Assembly (NCBI RefSeq): GCF_000772105.1
Contig: NZ_CP009355.1
Coordinates: 1,240,001 to 1,304,000 of the forward strand
Source: Vibrio tubiashii ATCC 19109
GTDB lineage: Bacteria > Pseudomonadota > Gammaproteobacteria > Enterobacterales > Vibrionaceae
Direction of reading: 5' to 3'
Length of the DNA stretch: 64,000 bases
Part shown: positions 41,849-51,214 of the stretch, in pieces
How positions within the stretch are numbered: the first letter of the stretch is position 1
How the letters are laid out: every line of letters begins with the position of its first letter
Made by a program: the position numbers and the translations under genes
Notes under the pieces: generated by a model
Told to the model about the DNA's origin: nothing
Databases searched by the model: none
The model's input: only the letters and a program-made list of their open reading frames with translations

Positions 41849-42496
41849 ATGAACAAAATTCGAATTGATATTGTTTCTGATGTCGTTTGCCCATGGTGCA
41901 TTATTGGCTACAAACGTTTAGAGCACGCGCTTGCCGCTCTGGCAGATGAAGTTGAAGCCGATATACAGTGGCACCCTTTTGAGCTAAATCCAGCAATGGG
42001 AGACGAAGGACAAAATCTGCGAGAGCACCTCGCTGAAAAGTATGGCACGACAACAGAAGCCAGTATCTCAGCGCGCGAAACTCTGACCAATCTAGGTAAC
42101 GAGGTAGGGTTTGAGTTCAACTTCAATGACGACTCTCGAATCTATAACACGCGCAAAGCGCACCAGCTTTTAATGTGGGCACAAAGTGAAGGTAAACAGT
42201 TCGACTTAGAGCTTGCTCTGTTTCACGCCTATTTCACCGATGGTAAAGACATTAGCGACTCTCAAGTACTGATTGAATGCGCCACTGAGTTAGGGCTAGA
42301 ACAAGACGTCGTCACTAGTGTTATAGAAGATGAAAGCTGGGCTGAAGCCGTGGCGTCTACCGAGCAGCAATGGCTTGAAGCGGGCATCAATGCGGTTCCT
42401 GCAATCATCATTAATCGAAAGCACCTAATTTCCGGCGCGCAAACCACCGAGTTGCTAATATCGGCCATCAATCAGATTACCCAATCTCAAGAGTAG
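41849..42496 (+). CDS. DsbA-family oxidoreductase, FrnE type
   Basis: 215 aa, cytoplasmic (no signal). Thioredoxin fold with C14-P-W-C17 in DVVCPWCIIGYKRLE and a large helical insertion. NAVPAIIINRKHLISGAQ holds the cis-proline. FrnE-like proteins act as cytoplasmic disulfide isomerases or oxidoreductases, and one was linked to oxidative-stress tolerance. AAGGATTGATGT precedes the ATG. Monocistronic; the M14 peptidase gene starts about 150 bases downstream. Confidence 0.92.
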   Translation: MNKIRIDIVSDVVCPWCIIGYKRLEHALAALADEVEADIQWHPFELNPAMGDEGQNLREHLAEKYGTTTEASISARETLTNLGNEVGFEFNFNDDSRIYNTRKAHQLLMWAQSEGKQFDLELALFHAYFTDGKDISDSQVLIECATELGLEQDVVTSVIEDESWAEAVASTEQQWLEAGINAVPAIIINRKHLISGAQTTELLISAINQITQSQE

Positions 42497-42642
42497 CGCT
42501 CATTTCTCCGCATTATCGCCACAACAAAGGATGTCAAAACCAAGTCAATCTTTCACGTTCTGCAAGATAATATTTGCCTGCCCCAAATGGGCACACTATG
42601 CTGTTTGACGTTTTCTACAACCATAATGATAAAGGCAAGGTA

Positions 42643-43566
42643 ATGCGCAGTTCTTACACTTATCCAATCGGTACCCCGGGTCAAAAATGGGGAGACGCGG
42701 AGCGAATCGCTTGGCGTGAGCAAACTACGATTAAACGTGAATATCAAAAAGAAGTGGTTCCCAAGATTCAGGCACTTTCAGAGCAGTTTGATGTTGAGCA
42801 ATATGGCGCTCTCTCTTATGACCAAGAGCGTTACCCGCTTTTCTGTATTAAGTCTAATAACTGGAATGATACGAAGCCAATTGTGTTAGTCACAGGTGGC
42901 GTACATGGCTACGAAACCAGTGGTGTTCACGGCGCTTTAAAATTTGCAGCAAACGAGATGGAAAAGTACAGCGAACATTTCAACATTGTGATTGCTCCTT
43001 GTGTGAGCCCATGGGGTTATGAAGTGATCAACCGTTGGAACCCATTGGCGCTTGATCCAAACCGCTCTTTCTATCAAGACTCACCCGCTGAAGAATCTGC
43101 AAACCTAATGAAGCTCGTTGCATCATTAGGCCGCGATGTGCTAGTTCACATTGATTTGCACGAAACCACAGATAGTGACGAAACCGAATTTCGCCCTGCC
43201 CTAGCCGCCCGTGATGGTATCGAATACATTGAAGGTATGATTCCGGATGGTTTTTACACTGTGGGTGACACTGAGAACCCTCAGCCTGAGTTCCAAGCTG
43301 CGGTGATTGAGTCCGTAAATAAAGTGACGCACATCGCTCCAGCAGATGATAAAGGCGAGATTATTGGTTCAACTGTGGTTCAGCACGGCGTGATTAACTA
43401 CCCAATGGTTAAGCTCGGCCTATGTGGCGGTGTAACGACATGCACCTATGGCACAACCACAGAAGTTTATCCAGATAGCCCGAAAGTGACAGATGAAGAG
43501 TGTAACGACGCTCAAGTCGCTGCCATCGTCGGTGGCTTGGATTATGTAGTGGCGCAACTACAGTAA
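42643..43566 (+). CDS. M14-family metallocarboxypeptidase
   Basis: 307 aa, no signal peptide. Zinc ligands: His and Glu in TGGVHGYETSG and His in VHIDLHETTDSDETEF. RWNPLALDPNRSFY carries the substrate-binding Asn-Arg pair of M14. The likely general-base Glu is near the C-terminus (TTTEVYPD). The start at 42643 follows the family pattern (SYTYPIGTPGQKWG directly after Met) and has AAGGTA upstream. It should remove C-terminal residues from peptides or deacylate small amides. It overlaps the convergent AraC gene by nine bases. Confidence 0.88.
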   Translation: MRSSYTYPIGTPGQKWGDAERIAWREQTTIKREYQKEVVPKIQALSEQFDVEQYGALSYDQERYPLFCIKSNNWNDTKPIVLVTGGVHGYETSGVHGALKFAANEMEKYSEHFNIVIAPCVSPWGYEVINRWNPLALDPNRSFYQDSPAEESANLMKLVASLGRDVLVHIDLHETTDSDETEFRPALAARDGIEYIEGMIPDGFYTVGDTENPQPEFQAAVIESVNKVTHIAPADDKGEIIGSTVVQHGVINYPMVKLGLCGGVTTCTYGTTTEVYPDSPKVTDEECNDAQVAAIVGGLDYVVAQLQ

Positions 43567-44367
43567 CCGCCCTTTATACTGCTCCGGGGTCTGCCCGGAG
43601 TATTTTTTGAACATGGCAATAAACGGGCTGGCTTGGTTGTAACCTAGCGTAAGCGCAACCTCTTTCACTGAGTGACCTTTGCGCAGTAATTCCATCGAGT
43701 GCAAATAGCGTACTCTTAGTCGCCATTCAGTGAAACTCATCCCGAGTTCAGCCTGACAATGCCTTGCCAGTGTTCGCTCTGTGGTGTGGACGCGTTCTGC
43801 CCAAACAGACAAGCTAGTGTTATCAATCGGGTTCTCTTCCACCGCTGCAAGAATCTTGGCCAGGTATTTATTGTCTGTAGATGGAAGAAAATGGTGTTGA
43901 GTGTCACGCGTGGCGAGTTGATCTAGCAGTACCTGAACCAATCGCTTGTCTTGCTCAGATTCGGCAACATTGATATCTCGTTGACGAAAATCATCGATAA
44001 TTGCCGATACGATCGGGGTAACTTTGATCAGACTAGTGCAGTCCGGGAAGTTCTCAGTATGGGCTTGAGCAATGTTGAGTGAGCAATAGGAAAGTGGCTT
44101 GCGATTAAAGCTAGTATGCATGATCCCAGCAGGTACCCATATTGCTAAGTGAGGCGGCGCTAAAAATCGAGTGTCTTCTGCCTCCATCTCCAAAATGCCA
44201 CCGCTGATCAGCTGTACCTGTCCCCATGGATGGCTATGCATCCGAGTTTCAGTATTCGAGAGAAACGCTTCGAAATTCATAAATACATCTGATGGTGCCT
44301 TATCGATTGATAACGAAGGATGAAGGTGTTTTGCTGACTTTCTCAAACTTGTCTTCCTATAACGCAC
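43558..44367 (-). CDS. AraC-family regulator with cupin sensor
   Basis: 269 aa. Cupin domain at 35-120 (MHSHPWGQVQLISGGILEMEAEDTRFLAPPHLAIWVPAGIMHTS). C-terminal AraC double HTH (VHTTERTLARHCQAELGMSFTEWRLRVRYLHSMELLRKGHSVKEVALTLGYNQASPFIAMFKKYSG). A GTG start is used because homologous cupin arms need the upstream residues; an ATG at 44280 would truncate the arm. Divergent from a DMT transporter gene 78 bases away, its obvious candidate target. Confidence 0.9.
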   Translation of the reverse strand: MRYRKTSLRKSAKHLHPSLSIDKAPSDVFMNFEAFLSNTETRMHSHPWGQVQLISGGILEMEAEDTRFLAPPHLAIWVPAGIMHTSFNRKPLSYCSLNIAQAHTENFPDCTSLIKVTPIVSAIIDDFRQRDINVAESEQDKRLVQVLLDQLATRDTQHHFLPSTDNKYLAKILAAVEENPIDNTSLSVWAERVHTTERTLARHCQAELGMSFTEWRLRVRYLHSMELLRKGHSVKEVALTLGYNQASPFIAMFKKYSGQTPEQYKGRLL

Positions 44368-44445
44368 AATGTCTTTTTAAAGATATATATAATTATATCG
44401 ACCTGCCAGACTATCTTCTACCGATAATAATGCGATGGTGTTCAC

Positions 44446-45345
44446 ATGGTCTACCTACTTCCTTTCTTTACCGTATGCATATGGGGCGGCAACGCTATCG
44501 TAAATAAAATGGCAGCTAGCACCATAGAACCCAGTGCAATGAGCTTTTATCGTTGGTTTCTCGCCATTGTCGTACTAACACCATTTTGCTTACCGAAAGT
44601 CATTCAGCGTTGGAGTGTAATACGTCCTTACTTGGCTAAACTAGCCTTTCTGGCGATGCTAGGGATGGTTCTCAATCAGTCATTGTCCTATTACGCAGGT
44701 CTTACAACAACAGCCTCCAACATGGCGTTGATTACCTCACTGGTTCCATTGATTGCGATTTTTATGAGTGTACCGATTCTATCTAAGCCCATTTCCCCAC
44801 TTAGTATCGTTGGTGGCGTGATTGCGTTAGCCGGATTGGCTTTTATGCTAGGGAAAGGTGACGTAGCCTTCTTTTTACATCAGGACATTACACCTGGCGA
44901 CGGCATTATGGTCATCGCTTCTATTTGCTACGCAGCCTACTGCGTGTTGTTAAAGCGGTGGAAGATGCCGTTATCAAACTGGACCATGGTCTATATGCAA
45001 GGCTTGCTTGCTCTCATCATGCTCACGCCACTCTGGCTCACTAGCGAGCAGTTATTGCCAAGCCAAGACGCGATACCTTTGATCGCCTATGCAGGCCTCG
45101 CGGCCTCTATCGCTGCACCTTGGATGTGGGTTAAGGCGATTGATTTAATTGGCGCAGATTCGAGTGCAATGTTTATGAACTTAATGCCAGTTGTAGCCAT
45201 AACTCTGGCTGCGACCATGCTGGGCGAGGCTGTACATAGCTACCATATTATGGGCGGATTACTAGTAGTCTCTGGTGTTGTTCTTTCACAGCTAAAACTC
45301 AAGCACTTCAGTAGAAAATCATTAGAAAATGTTAATCAGGTATAG
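44446..45345 (+). CDS. DMT-superfamily transporter (EamA) divergent from AraC
   Basis: 299 aa, ten helices. TVCIWGGNAIVNKMAASTIEPSAMSFYRW opens the first repeat, and AAPWMWVKAIDLIGADSSAMFMNLMPVVAITLA is in the second. Similar in shape to PecM/YdcZ-type exporters. No strong ribosome site precedes the ATG. A GATATA/TATATC inverted repeat near 44382-44399 lies between it and the AraC gene and could be the operator. The substrate is unknown; AraC-DMT pairs usually mean export of an inducing small molecule. Confidence 0.9.
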   Translation: MVYLLPFFTVCIWGGNAIVNKMAASTIEPSAMSFYRWFLAIVVLTPFCLPKVIQRWSVIRPYLAKLAFLAMLGMVLNQSLSYYAGLTTTASNMALITSLVPLIAIFMSVPILSKPISPLSIVGGVIALAGLAFMLGKGDVAFFLHQDITPGDGIMVIASICYAAYCVLLKRWKMPLSNWTMVYMQGLLALIMLTPLWLTSEQLLPSQDAIPLIAYAGLAASIAAPWMWVKAIDLIGADSSAMFMNLMPVVAITLAATMLGEAVHSYHIMGGLLVVSGVVLSQLKLKHFSRKSLENVNQV

Positions 45346-45484
45346 GTACTTGAGGGTAAAAGGGTATATGTTTGTAGTATCCGGCTTGCATATGTAGCAC
45401 ACAGCATTCAGGCCAGCCCTATACATAACAACAATACAACCACGTCTTAAATTGGCTAGACCTCATTACCATGATGGAGGTCAG

Positions 45485-46396
45485 ATGATCGAATTGGAGC
45501 ATATAGAAGAGATATATAATCACGACCAATTTACGTTGCATGAAGTTGTTCTGAATGAGATTGGCTCTTACGTGTTCGTTAAGAATCGCCAAGGTGAATA
45601 TCTTTATGCTAATCAACTGACCTTAGAGCTGTTTAACACCACGTTAAAAGAGCTTAAAGGTAAAACTGACTACGCATTTTTTGAACCCCACATGTTAGCC
45701 GACATACTCAAGACCGATGAGATGGTGTTTAACACCGGTCAGAAGGTGATCAACGAGGAACGCGCCTTGGCTGTGACAGATGGCAGAGTTCGTGTTTACC
45801 GAGCCATCAAGCAACCGATCATTCATTCTAAAACGAAGCAGGTCATTGGTCTTATTGGTGTTTCAACCGACATCACCGACATCGTAGAGCTAAGGGAAAA
45901 ACTTGCTGAACAAGCCTACACGGATGAACTGACCAGACTCTATAACCGCCGTAAAATCTGGCAATGTTTTGAGTCTTCTTATGAAAAGGCAAGGCAACAA
46001 GATTCTGCACTATCTTGCATCATCATAGATATTGACCACTTTAAGCGCGTCAACGATTCATTTGGACACGATTTTGGCGACAATGTGATAGTGGAACTTG
46101 CCAACATCATTCACAGTAACTTAAGAAAGAGCGATCACTGTGGTCGAGTCGGAGGTGAAGAGTTCTTGATCGTGCTTAACGATACAACAGGAAAAGAAGC
46201 CCTTGATGTTGCGGAGCGATTGCGTCATCAATTTCTTGAATCAGAACTCAATATTTTAGAGTCTCCATTTTCTTTAAGCTGTGGTGTTACCCAGTTCTCT
46301 CCCAACGACAGTGAGTTTTTAGATTTGTACCGTAGAGCTGACGATGCCCTATACAAAGCCAAACACCTAGGCAGGAATCGAAGTGTCATTGAATAA
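45485..46396 (+). CDS. PAS-GGDEF diguanylate cyclase
   Basis: 303 aa, soluble. A PAS domain at about 18-125 (GSYVFVKNRQGEYLYANQLTLELF ... VIGLIGVSTDITDIVE), then GGDEF with the active GGEEF and the inhibitory site RKSD five residues before it. LARLYNRR-type and FKRVNDSFGHDFGD motifs are complete, so it should make c-di-GMP with product inhibition. GGAGG five bases before 45485 decides the start. A terminator follows. The PAS ligand is not evident. Confidence 0.93.
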   Translation: MIELEHIEEIYNHDQFTLHEVVLNEIGSYVFVKNRQGEYLYANQLTLELFNTTLKELKGKTDYAFFEPHMLADILKTDEMVFNTGQKVINEERALAVTDGRVRVYRAIKQPIIHSKTKQVIGLIGVSTDITDIVELREKLAEQAYTDELTRLYNRRKIWQCFESSYEKARQQDSALSCIIIDIDHFKRVNDSFGHDFGDNVIVELANIIHSNLRKSDHCGRVGGEEFLIVLNDTTGKEALDVAERLRHQFLESELNILESPFSLSCGVTQFSPNDSEFLDLYRRADDALYKAKHLGRNRSVIE

Positions 46397-46402
46397 AAAA
46401 TG

Positions 46403-46430
46403 TCAGCCCCTAATTCAGGGGGGCTGATTT
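46403..46430 (+). terminator. Bidirectional terminator after the PAS-GGDEF gene
   Basis: TCAGCCCC/GGGGCTGA stem with a nine-base loop. An A run before it and a T run after it suit both converging genes. Confidence 0.88.
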
Positions 46431-46445
46431 AATTCAAATAAAAAC

Positions 46446-48263
46446 TTAACTAACGACTTCGATATCGGTTTCTGGTACACAACAACAAGCCAGTGCAACA
46501 CCCATATGGCGCTCATGATCTTGCAGGGCTGGCACATCCGGTTGATGCACTTTTCCAGATTCCACTGTTACCTTACATGCGCCGCACAGACCCGCTCGAC
46601 AACTGTTTGCAATAGGCGCACCTGCGTCTTCTGCTTGTTCAAGCAATGTCTTTTGGTTGTTACCAACAAACACATGACCGTTAACACTCAAAGTAAGCTC
46701 TTTCAATGGCTGCTGAGAAGTTTGGCTGACACCAAATGCTTCTTGGTGGTAGTTGTCTTCTGCTAGACCTTTCTTGAGCAATAAATTCTTAGCCTTCTGC
46801 ATAAAGCCATCAGGCCCACAGACAAAGACTTGTCTTTGTTCAACATCGCGAATTTGCTTTAGGTGTGCGAGAGTAAGGCGACCTTTTAATCCAAACCAAT
46901 CATCCGGAGCTTGAGACAAGGAAAACAGTACGGTTAAGCCATCATGTTTACGTCGCAACTCATCCAGCTCTTCCTTACATGGGATGTCTTCTACGCTGCT
47001 GCATTGATGATAGAAGACTACATCTTCGACTTGATTGTGATCTGAGAGATAACGAAGCATAGAAAGCATCGGCGTGACACCACTACCCGCAGATAATAGT
47101 AGCAATGGCTGGCCATGTTTTTCTCCCAAATGGAAACTCCCATCTGGCTGCTCGCACGTCAGAGTATCACCAATGTTAAGATTGTCGCTGAGCCAGTTTG
47201 ACACACGCCCGCCGTCAATGCGTTTAACAGATATCGCTAACCGCCCAGGGCGAGATGGGCTTGAAGACAATGTGTATCGGCGGGCAACACCTTCACCATC
47301 TATCTCAATCGAAATAGGTAGATGCTGACCAGGTTGATAGACTGGCAGTTCACCATGTTGTGGTTCAAGCCAGAAAGTGACAAAATCACGGGCAATTTCT
47401 TCTCTTTCAACACACGTCATAAGCAACTGTTTCGGTGTATTGTCTGGGTAGAACTCTTTCTCTTTGTACTCCAAGACTTCAACTGTATCACCTTGATGAA
47501 TCATACCTTCATTTTTAGCGACTAAGTTTTGTCCAAAGAAAACACCACCACGCTCGTTGGCACGGAACTGGGAAAGCGTATTCAGCGGCTCTTTACTCGT
47601 TCTCAACTCACCTCTTTCAACATCTACTGTCGTGAGTATGCAGCGCTCACAAGGTTTTACTGTTTCGAACTCCACCTCTCCAATACGGATGCGCTTCCAA
47701 CCATCTTCACCAAAAGATTCCGTGCCAGATACGACAAGGTTAGTACGAAACTGCTCCATTGAATGAGCTTCTGGGCTACGACGGTTTAGCTCTGCTAGTG
47801 ATGCTTCACTGATCACTAACACTGGATAACCATCGGCAAAACTGACGTTGTGGCCTAGCTTTTCTCGTACGCGGTTAGATTGCTCGCCACTAAACAATAG
47901 TTCCACACGTTGACCTAGTGCCTGACTGAACCAATCATCAGCTTCATCCGTTGTGGTATAAGCGACAAAGTGATCTTTCCACACTTGGGCTGGCGCTTCT
48001 TGCATCTTAAAATCGGCATAGCGGACTCTTAGCGGCGACTGGCCTTGGACGGTAAATATCACCCCATCAGGTAACAAACTTGAACGCACTTTAACCATCT
48101 GTAGATATTTTCGAGCTGTCACCATTGATCCGTCGGAAAGGGCGAGCATAAATCGACGGTCAAACATCAGACCTTGCTTTTCCACCCATGCTGTTGAAAG
48201 AGACAGTCCACCCACAGATTTCACCGGATAGACATTGATTTGAGAAAGAGTTGGAGCTGACAT
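46446..48263 (-). CDS. MOSC - ferredoxin reductase - 2Fe-2S fusion (YcbX-like)
   Basis: 605 aa in three parts. Residues 1-265 are MOSC_N plus MOSC with the cofactor-binding cysteine region KPCERCILTTVD. Residues 280-510 are an FAD/NAD ferredoxin-reductase unit (RRYTLSSSP, LLLSAGSGVTPMLSML, VFVCGPDGFM). Residues 525-605 are a plant-type 2Fe-2S domain with CRAGLCGACKVTV and a distal Cys. E. coli YcbX has only the MOSC and 2Fe-2S parts and reduces N-hydroxylated bases; here the reductase is built in. TAGGATAAGCA precedes the ATG. Confidence 0.9.
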   Translation of the reverse strand: MSAPTLSQINVYPVKSVGGLSLSTAWVEKQGLMFDRRFMLALSDGSMVTARKYLQMVKVRSSLLPDGVIFTVQGQSPLRVRYADFKMQEAPAQVWKDHFVAYTTTDEADDWFSQALGQRVELLFSGEQSNRVREKLGHNVSFADGYPVLVISEASLAELNRRSPEAHSMEQFRTNLVVSGTESFGEDGWKRIRIGEVEFETVKPCERCILTTVDVERGELRTSKEPLNTLSQFRANERGGVFFGQNLVAKNEGMIHQGDTVEVLEYKEKEFYPDNTPKQLLMTCVEREEIARDFVTFWLEPQHGELPVYQPGQHLPISIEIDGEGVARRYTLSSSPSRPGRLAISVKRIDGGRVSNWLSDNLNIGDTLTCEQPDGSFHLGEKHGQPLLLLSAGSGVTPMLSMLRYLSDHNQVEDVVFYHQCSSVEDIPCKEELDELRRKHDGLTVLFSLSQAPDDWFGLKGRLTLAHLKQIRDVEQRQVFVCGPDGFMQKAKNLLLKKGLAEDNYHQEAFGVSQTSQQPLKELTLSVNGHVFVGNNQKTLLEQAEDAGAPIANSCRAGLCGACKVTVESGKVHQPDVPALQDHERHMGVALACCCVPETDIEVVS

Positions 48264-48495
48264 TGCTTATCCTAAGCTAGAATTATTGTGCAGCCATTAT
48301 ACTTGATTTGATTAGATTTCTTCTACAAAGCGTTAATCCATTGAGTTGTTCTCAGTTTTGATAATCTAGGCCTCTAGTCGTCAGGTTCCGCTTAATGTTA
48401 ATAGATAAACCGCCGACGAATAGACATACTGGCTAGTATTAAGATAATCCGTTACCCACCATAAACTCAATTCATGCGTTCTAAGGATTCTAATT

Positions 48496-48654
48496 ATGAA
48501 CAAGCTTGTTATGATTCTTCTTTGTATCTTCCTCCCCCCTGTAGCAGTGTTTTTGGACAAAGGATTAAACAAAGACTTTCTGATTAATTTAATTCTTACA
48601 TTTTTCTTTTTTATCCCAGGTTCTATCCATGCTCTCTGGTTAACTGTACGCTAA
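48496..48654 (+). CDS. YqaE/Pmp3 family small membrane proteolipid
   Basis: 52 aa, two transmembrane segments. IFLPPVAVFLDKG and DFLINLILTFFFFIPGSIHALW match the UPF0057/Pmp3 signature (LPPxGVFLxxG, then FWINLLLTxxGYIPGIIHA). These tiny proteins are induced by salt or cold stress and influence membrane potential. AAGGATTCTAATT precedes the ATG. It lies alone between the divergent MOSC gene and pyrC. Confidence 0.85.
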   Translation: MNKLVMILLCIFLPPVAVFLDKGLNKDFLINLILTFFFFIPGSIHALWLTVR

Positions 48655-48749
48655 GCGTCTATTTACGCACAGATATCCGACAAATAAGGCTTTCATCAAA
48701 AAAAGTGGATGAAATACATAGCGGTTTGCTCTATCATCCTGTCGCCTAA

Positions 48750-48765
48750 GCGTAAGCGTTTGCCT
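48750..48765 (+). promoter_or_regulatory. Possible PurR operator before pyrC
   Basis: GCGTAAGCGTTTGCCT matches the PurR consensus ACGCAAACGTTTGCGT at 12 of 16 positions. PurR regulates pyrC in E. coli. It is 62 bases upstream of the start codon. Confidence 0.45.
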
Positions 48766-48827
48766 TCACAGTTTTCGCGCCGTTTAGGCTCCAATCAGAC
48801 AAACTTCTTATTATGGTGGGAGCAATA

Positions 48828-49856
48828 ATGACAACACTTACGATCACACGTCCTGACGACTGGCATGTTCATCTACGCGATGGTGAAGTTCTAAAGGATA
48901 CTGTGCGAGATATTAGCCGCTACAATGGCCGCGCGCTAATCATGCCGAATACCATCCCACCTGTTACCAATACCGAAATGGCACTCGCTTACCGCGAACG
49001 CATTATGGCAGAGAAGCCAAGCGAGCAGTTTGAACCGCTAATGGCGCTTTACCTAACGGATAACACGACTCCAGATGAAATCCGTAAAGCAAAAGAGTCT
49101 GGTGCTGTAGTAGCCGCTAAGCTTTATCCAGCAGGCGCAACTACCAACTCTGACTCAGGTGTCACCAACGCGAAGAATATCTACCACGTTCTTGAAGCAA
49201 TGCAAGAAGTAGGAATGTTACTGCTGGTTCACGGTGAGGTGACTCATCACGATGTCGATATTTTTGACCGTGAAAAAGAGTTTTTAGATACCGTTCTTGC
49301 TCCTATCGTGAACGACTTCCCGAATCTAAAGATTGTTCTTGAGCACATTACCACTGCTGATGCAGCGAAATTTGTTAAAAACGCCAACGACAATGTTGCT
49401 GCAACGATTACCGCTCACCACTTACTTTATAACCGTAATCACATGTTGGTTGGTGGCATCAAACCTCATTTCTACTGTCTGCCAATTCTTAAGCGCAACA
49501 CCCACCAGCAAGCGCTGATTGAAGCAGCGACGAGCGGCAGTAAGAAGTTTTTCCTAGGTACAGACTCAGCGCCGCACGCTAAAGGTATGAAAGAAGCCGC
49601 TTGTGGCTGTGCAGGTTCTTACACTGCGCACGCTGCGCTAGAGCTTTACACAGAAGTGTTTGAGCTAGAGGGTCAATTAGAAAATCTTGAAGCATTTGCA
49701 AGCCACAACGGTCCGGATTTTTACGGTGTACCTCGTAACCAAGATACAGTAACACTGACCAAAGAAGCTTGGCCTGTTGCAGAAACGATGCCGTTTGGCG
49801 GTGATGTCGTTGTGCCTATTCGCGCAGGTGAAGAGATTAAGTGGGCAGTTAAGTAA
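48828..49856 (+). CDS. pyrC: Dihydroorotase
   Basis: 342 aa, class II dihydroorotase of pyrimidine synthesis (carbamoyl-aspartate to dihydroorotate). Zinc ligands are visible: DWHVHLRDG, the carbamylated Lys in [36 protein letters not shown], and [16 protein letters not shown] before 48828 fixes the start rather than the in-frame codon 15 bases upstream. A possible PurR box lies upstream. Monocistronic with a terminator. Cytoplasmic. Confidence 0.96.
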   Translation: MTTLTITRPDDWHVHLRDGEVLKDTVRDISRYNGRALIMPNTIPPVTNTEMALAYRERIMAEKPSEQFEPLMALYLTDNTTPDEIRKAKESGAVVAAKLYPAGATTNSDSGVTNAKNIYHVLEAMQEVGMLLLVHGEVTHHDVDIFDREKEFLDTVLAPIVNDFPNLKIVLEHITTADAAKFVKNANDNVAATITAHHLLYNRNHMLVGGIKPHFYCLPILKRNTHQQALIEAATSGSKKFFLGTDSAPHAKGMKEAACGCAGSYTAHAALELYTEVFELEGQLENLEAFASHNGPDFYGVPRNQDTVTLTKEAWPVAETMPFGGDVVVPIRAGEEIKWAVK

Positions 49857-49880
49857 ATACCTAATTTAATCCTATCGACT

Positions 49881-49916
49881 AACCCCAGTAACAAGATAAT
49901 AGTTACTGGGGTTTTT
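49881..49916 (+). terminator. Terminator after pyrC
   Basis: A 12-base-pair stem AACCCCAGTAAC and complement with a nine-base loop, followed by T residues. Confidence 0.92.
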
Positions 49917-49973
49917 ATTTAGCATTTTATCAATATAACCTAAACTCAATGTAGCATTCATTTTGAGGTCACT

Positions 49974-51176
49974 ATGCTGATTGAGTTAGATATTCCCACG
50001 CTGTCCGTCGTCTGCGTCATATTGTCGTTGACGTATTGTGTTGGGCTCGCTTTGATTCAAACTCTTCAGCCTCGTATTCGCGGGATCAACTTAATTGCGT
50101 TGGCACTGATGCTGCTAGGCGTTGGCTTTATGCTGATGAGCTTTGGTAATACGGTCTCTTTGTGGGTTTCCAAGATTCTGGCTAACTCCATTATATCAGT
50201 AAGCTTTATTCTTATTTTACATGGAGTCTGCCTTTTAAGGGGGTACGCTGCCTCACTCGCCAACTACGGCTACTACTCTCTCCCTGTGGTGATAACTCTA
50301 CTCACCTATTGCACTTACTTTTCATCTTCAACAGACGCTCGTATCGCCATAATGGCTGGTTACACTTCCGCGCTTAGCTTTTTGACAATATACGCAAACC
50401 AACATGGTGCCAAAGAAGACATTGCCCCTTCAAAACATTTGCTGTCTTTAGGGATGCTCGTTTACGCCGCCTATGGGTTGTTCCGCCTTGGTATGCTTCC
50501 TTTTGAAGACAAAATTGATGACTTTATGGTTGCTAACTGGGTTCAGCAACTCGCTTTCCTCACCATAATTGCAATGATCATTTTTATCGGCTTTGCGATT
50601 ACTTGGATGCTTACAGGAAGATTGGTTGCCACTATTTACGACTCATCACTCAAGGATGAACTCACTCGACTCTATAACCGCAGAGCACTTGAAGAGTTTG
50701 CACCCAAGGAAGTGGCACGGGCACAACGCTTTGAACACTCTCTTTCTGTCTTACTGATTGATATAGATAAATTCAAACAAATCAATGATGTGTATGGTCA
50801 CCAAGCGGGAGACCATGTTCTAAGAACAATAGGCAGAATACTTAGAATAGAAACACGAAAGAATGACTTTTCATTTCGCTATGGTGGAGAGGAGTTTTTA
50901 GTATTACTTCCAGAAACCAACAAAAACCAAGCCAAAGTTGTCGCTGAAAAGCTTCGAAACGTTATTGAACGAACAACGATGTTACCCAGTAACCGCGAGT
51001 TCTGTACCGCAAGCTTTGGGGTCAGTGAGTTATTAACCAACGAGCATTGGGAGCGGTTAATAGAACGCGCCGATAGAGCACTGTACGATGCCAAAAATCA
51101 GGGAAGGAATAGAGTTGTTCTCAGCGAAAATTCATACGATGCCCAAGTATCGTTGAACCATAAATGGAAGTCTTAA
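49974..51176 (+). CDS. Membrane diguanylate cyclase
   Basis: 400 aa. The first 215 residues contain about seven hydrophobic helices and no large periplasmic loop, a membrane-embedded sensor I cannot name. A GGDEF domain follows (about 222-385) with FKQINDVYGHQAGDHVLR, the inhibitory site RKND, and the active GGEEF five residues later. A catalytically complete cyclase with product feedback is expected. GAGGTCACT precedes the ATG. Monocistronic between pyrC and the MesD gene. Confidence 0.92.
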   Translation: MLIELDIPTLSVVCVILSLTYCVGLALIQTLQPRIRGINLIALALMLLGVGFMLMSFGNTVSLWVSKILANSIISVSFILILHGVCLLRGYAASLANYGYYSLPVVITLLTYCTYFSSSTDARIAIMAGYTSALSFLTIYANQHGAKEDIAPSKHLLSLGMLVYAAYGLFRLGMLPFEDKIDDFMVANWVQQLAFLTIIAMIIFIGFAITWMLTGRLVATIYDSSLKDELTRLYNRRALEEFAPKEVARAQRFEHSLSVLLIDIDKFKQINDVYGHQAGDHVLRTIGRILRIETRKNDFSFRYGGEEFLVLLPETNKNQAKVVAEKLRNVIERTTMLPSNREFCTASFGVSELLTNEHWERLIERADRALYDAKNQGRNRVVLSENSYDAQVSLNHKWKS

Positions 51177-51214
51177 CGATACTCAGGCACCTATTCAATT
51201 AATTACCTTGTGAG

